Assembly: GCA_005116835.1 (NCBI GenBank) | Contig: SWDM01000022.1 | Location: 62,001 to 126,000 of the forward strand | Reading direction: 5' to 3' | DNA: 64,000 nucleotides | DNA from: Nitrospira sp. | Lineage (GTDB): Bacteria; Nitrospirota; Nitrospiria; Nitrospirales; Nitrospiraceae | Shown here: in pieces, positions 61,393 through 64,000 of the stretch | Numbering within the stretch: the first letter of the stretch is position 1 | How the letters are laid out: each line of letters starts with the position of its first letter | Made by a program: the position numbers and the translations under genes | The notes under the pieces: model-generated | Seen by the model: the letters and a program-made list of their open reading frames with translations, nothing else | Databases searched by the model: none | Told to the model about the DNA's origin: nothing

Positions 61393-61488
61393 TGGGTAGC
61401 CTGGATTTGCCCTTAACTGCGCCCGTCGAACGAGGCCCTTCTCAGGGCGCGCGTTCCGGGAGCAAAAAGGGCCAACCAGGCTACCCAC
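61393..61488. repeat. family A-related hairpin, copy A9, at the end of the TPM gene
   Basis: GTGGGTAGCCTGG at the left and CCAGGCTACCCAC at the right are exact complements, different from any other copy's arms. The core has GTCGAACGAGGCCCTTCTC and GGGCGCGCGTTCCGGG. One base of the arm is part of the TPM stop codon. Confidence 0.78.
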
Positions 61489-62216
61489 TATTTCCATCCT
61501 TCGCCCCCTGTCCCTCCTCCGAATCCTCCGAAGTTCCCGCCGAATCCCCCCTGCCCGGTTCCCCAGTACTCACCTTTTTGAATCCGCTTGTAGGGGTGCC
61601 GCAGATCTGGGCGGCAGATCCACCAGAAGAACGAGAAGGCCCCGATACCTGTGAAGAGGGTCAGCCAGAGCCCCAGACCCTTGGCATGTCCCTTTGCGAT
61701 ATCGCCGACTCGTACCTCTTGCACGGGAGAAGCGAGCGCCACCACCGAGAGATAGAGGCCTTCGCCGAAATGTCCCAACTCAATCGACGGCTGCAAGCTC
61801 TCCCGCCCGACTTTATCGATGACCGCCGGAGTAATCACCGGAAACATCTTGCGCCCCAACGTAATCGCTGCCTGTCGTTCCTGCACCGCCACCAGCACCA
61901 TGATGCCATGTTCTTGTTGCGTCGACCCGATGCCCCATTTCTCATAGAGCGCTGTCGCATACTCGTTGGCCGACCCAAACGGCTTGATGGTCGGAACGGT
62001 CACCACGACCATTTCCACGCCGGTTTTCCGCTCGAGGTCTTGACAGACGGATCGGATGCGCTCTTTCCAATCCCCATCGATCGCCTTCGCATGGTCGCTC
62101 ACAAAGCCGAGAGGCCCAGGCAGCGGGATCTTGGATCGTTCGTAAGGAGCAGCCTGAGCTATTCCTGCGAGGAGAATACAACAGAATGCCGCGGCCATAC
62201 CGACGATTTTCGTCAT
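61488..62216 (-). CDS. TPM-domain protein, exported and membrane-anchored
   Basis: 242 residues with a signal peptide (MTKIVGMAAAFCCILLAGIA, cleaved near QA-AP). The TPM (Psb32/acid phosphatase-like) domain has GFVSDHAKAIDGDWKERI, TGVEMVVVTVPTIKPFGSAN, YEKWGIGSTQQEHGIMVLVA, and QAAITLGRKMFPVITP. One membrane helix follows (LWLTLFTGIGAFSFFWWI), then a Gly/Phe-rich C-terminal tail. Some relatives are phosphatases or photosystem-repair proteins; the role here is unknown. ATGA overlap with the nucleotidyltransferase-like gene upstream. The stop lies at repeat A9. Confidence 0.85.
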   Translation of the reverse strand: MTKIVGMAAAFCCILLAGIAQAAPYERSKIPLPGPLGFVSDHAKAIDGDWKERIRSVCQDLERKTGVEMVVVTVPTIKPFGSANEYATALYEKWGIGSTQQEHGIMVLVAVQERQAAITLGRKMFPVITPAVIDKVGRESLQPSIELGHFGEGLYLSVVALASPVQEVRVGDIAKGHAKGLGLWLTLFTGIGAFSFFWWICRPDLRHPYKRIQKGEYWGTGQGGFGGNFGGFGGGTGGEGWK

Positions 62217-62977
62217 CGCTGCCCCGACTGCGATAGTTGCTCGACAGAACGGGTAAGGGCAGTCATGGCCTGCAGATATCGGTCGAAGAGACGAGGCACT
62301 TCGTGGGGGCCAGGGGATATCTGTCCGCGTTTGATAGACCAGGCCTCCAGGAACCCCTGCAAATCGACTTTCAGCTGCTCGGCGACGTCCTCGATCACCG
62401 TGTCGGAACGATAGAGAGGAGGCCGCCCGAGAAGGCGTTGCACTCCGCGAAGCAATGGAAGAGTCGACGTAATCGAGAGCGGCAGCAATATCGTCGTCGC
62501 CACGTCCCCTCCCCCGCCTTCGACATACCGTTGCCTCAGCCGTAATAGTTGGCTCGTGAGACCCTGGACTACGGCCTCTCTCAGCCGATCGGTCTTTACG
62601 TGAAATCCGATGAAGGGATCGCGCCCGGCCAGAATGCGATGCTGTTCTTGAATCTCCAAAAATTCGAGCGGGAAAACTGCTGCCGACCTGTGCAGCTCCT
62701 CTTCCGTCAAAAAGAGGGGTGCCACGATCTGTTCCTTACTCCATTGGCGGTGCACCGCACTGTACTGGTTGAGGATGGCGCTGTCGTATGACGAGACGAA
62801 AAGGAGAATATTCAGGTTAGACCGCCCTGGGAAAAACTCGCCACGGACGGCGCTGCCATAGAGCAGCAGCCCTTCCAACTGCTCTCCGAACAGGCCTAAG
62901 ACCTCCTTCACATAGGTCTGCAGCCGCTTTTGTATGTCGTTGGGTAATCCCTCTATCAGTCGTTCAGCCGTGCCCAT
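62213..62977 (-). CDS. nucleotidyltransferase-fold protein with degenerate active site
   Basis: 254 residues. The N-terminus fits the MNT-type nucleotidyltransferase: LLLYGSAVRGEFFPGRSNLN. The Gly-Ser motif (residues 41-42) is kept, but the usual metal-binding carboxylates (S-D-x-D) are replaced: residues 53-56 read S-N-L-N, so both Asp have become Asn. A helical substrate-binding-like region follows (residues 120-250). It may be an inactive regulatory or binding version. Its stop overlaps the TPM gene's start and the FAD monooxygenase ends seven bases before its start, so all three form one operon. Confidence 0.72.
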   Translation of the reverse strand: MGTAERLIEGLPNDIQKRLQTYVKEVLGLFGEQLEGLLLYGSAVRGEFFPGRSNLNILLFVSSYDSAILNQYSAVHRQWSKEQIVAPLFLTEEELHRSAAVFPLEFLEIQEQHRILAGRDPFIGFHVKTDRLREAVVQGLTSQLLRLRQRYVEGGGGDVATTILLPLSITSTLPLLRGVQRLLGRPPLYRSDTVIEDVAEQLKVDLQGFLEAWSIKRGQISPGPHEVPRLFDRYLQAMTALTRSVEQLSQSGQR

Positions 62978-62983
62978 GGTTCC

Positions 62984-64000
62984 TCATGACGACATCGGAT
63001 GCGAAGATTTTTCATGCGCTCGGATATCCGGAAAAAACCCTGTGGCAATGACGCGATCGATCGAACTGAACGGTGGGATAGCCCTCAACCCAGCCGTGGT
63101 CGACAACACCTGATAGCGAAGGCGTGGGTTCCGATCCAGCGTCTGAAACACACGATCGCGCAAGAATGCCACCAGGGGATTCTCCGTATTCCAATAGAAG
63201 ACTTGCTGGTCTGCCAATTCTTGCAACATGGTAACGTGTGGCCGCCTAACTCGTTCGAACTCCTTCAGCCTGCCTGCCGAATAGTCCCGATCTGCCAGGC
63301 AGCCAGGCAACAGGTCGGACAGAGCCATGGCGTCGACCATCGCCTGCATGCGACCTTGGGAAGCATGGGGATTCATCGCATGGGCGGCATCGCCAATCAG
63401 GACCGCTCCATCCGCCACCCAAGTCGGCGTTCGCACACGCCCAGTGGGCATATAGGCCGTCTGGCTCCAATCCTTCAAACCTTGAAAGAGTCCGGTAAAC
63501 TGCGGCGCAATCTGGCTCCAAGCCTGCTGCAGCGCAGGAATACCCCGTTGCTTCACTGCTTCCATCGACCCCTTGGGAATCATGTAGAAGAGATAGACCT
63601 TCTTCCCCGTCGCAGGAAAGAGACCCAAGATCGTCTTGTGGCCGACATAGTAGAACGATTCAGATATCGGTTCCTCCGATTCGATGATGGCAATCAGATA
63701 ACCATCTGGATAGAGGTACAGATCGGCTGGAATCTGCAATGCCTCCCGCACTTTCGAAAATGCGCCATCAGCGCCGACAACCACCTTTGCCCGGATCGTA
63801 TGGACGCCATCCGGTCCTTGCGTGGACAGCCCCACCACCCGATCTCCCTCGCGCAAGAGCCCTGTAAAGGAGGTCCCGTAGCGGAGCGTCACGCTCTTCT
63901 GCTGCTGCACTGCCGCGACAATGGCATGGTGGGCTACGTTCGGCAGGGTGACGATGGCACGGTTATAGGGGGGCGGAAGATCGCCATAGTCTATGCTGCA
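62984..64000 (-). CDS. FAD-dependent monooxygenase, partial (N-terminus beyond window)
   Basis: 338 visible codons of a UbiH/PHBH-type aromatic or isoprenoid hydroxylase. Present are a conserved interior GD-x-x-G binding segment (VVVGADGAFSKVREAL), FPATGKKVYLFYMIP and the FAD ribityl motif GDAAHAMNPHASQGRMQAMVDA, in which GQG is ASQG. The first nucleotide-binding GxGxxG and the start codon lie beyond position 64000; translation from the window edge is in frame. The substrate is unknown. It leads the unit with the nucleotidyltransferase-like and TPM genes. Confidence 0.83.
   Translation of the reverse strand, partial: CSIDYGDLPPPYNRAIVTLPNVAHHAIVAAVQQQKSVTLRYGTSFTGLLREGDRVVGLSTQGPDGVHTIRAKVVVGADGAFSKVREALQIPADLYLYPDGYLIAIIESEEPISESFYYVGHKTILGLFPATGKKVYLFYMIPKGSMEAVKQRGIPALQQAWSQIAPQFTGLFQGLKDWSQTAYMPTGRVRTPTWVADGAVLIGDAAHAMNPHASQGRMQAMVDAMALSDLLPGCLADRDYSAGRLKEFERVRRPHVTMLQELADQQVFYWNTENPLVAFLRDRVFQTLDRNPRLRYQVLSTTAGLRAIPPFSSIDRVIATGFFPDIRAHEKSSHPMSS

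Noticed and set aside
3192-61488. Family A and D repeats as a CRISPR array
   Set aside because: Copies are scattered singly over 58 kb, are palindromic with variable arms, and have no regular spacers or cas genes.
1-64000. tRNA or rRNA genes
   Set aside because: No cloverleaf with a conserved T-arm (GGTTCGAATCC-type) or ribosomal RNA sequence was recognised; absence by eye is not proof.

Overview
The window is a GC-rich chromosomal segment of a diderm bacterium. The best fit is Nitrospira or a close relative (Nitrospirota). This is inferred from gene content (outer-membrane PagL- and OmpA-type proteins, the dnaE-accA pair, a DUF3365 haem protein, a guanidine-hydrolase-type ureohydrolase) and from the very dense intergenic hairpin repeats. 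No rRNA, tRNA, CRISPR array, intact transposase or prophage was seen.

Layout. 1-10.2 kb: 5' part of hrpB, a DEAD-box helicase with a DbpA-type RNA-binding tail, two tandem PagL-like lipid A deacylases, an SF2 helicase flanked by inverted mobile-element ends, a secreted FN3/BACON protein and prfC. 10.2-17 kb: NHL-repeat lipoprotein, orphan GroES, DUF1566 and HEAT proteins, DUF3422 membrane protein, galE. 17-28.7 kb: HI0933-type flavoprotein, hybrid sensor kinase, accA and dnaE, and an OmpR/EnvZ-type pair followed by a small lipoprotein. 28.9-36.5 kb: amino-acid permease, a tight three-gene envelope cluster (barrel, solute-binding domain, c-type haem sensor domain), a guanidine-hydrolase-like enzyme, and an unusual papain-like plus alpha/beta-hydrolase fusion. 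36.6-40.7 kb: a duplicated two-gene module (BON-OmpA protein plus membrane-anchored coiled coil). 40.9-53.7 kb: housekeeping genes (purH, purD, aminotransferase-coaD-rsmD, radC, an EF-G paralog, a DegP-type protease) with a broken Sua5/YrdC gene among them. 54-57.7 kb: a decayed region with a type I secretion ABC remnant, an ORF6N gene overrun by repeats, rpsU and a 199-bp rod-like palindrome. 57.7-64 kb: a membrane protein plus C1q-like pair, class II aldolase, two VanZ-like proteins, TPM protein, a degenerate nucleotidyltransferase and a partial FAD monooxygenase.

The most striking non-coding feature is the set of hairpin repeat families, called A to H here. In families A and D the hairpin arms differ in sequence from copy to copy yet stay self-complementary within each copy. 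Several copies supply the stop codons or C-termini of neighbouring genes, and two copies border gene wreckage. All functional statements come from reading motifs by eye; no database search was run.
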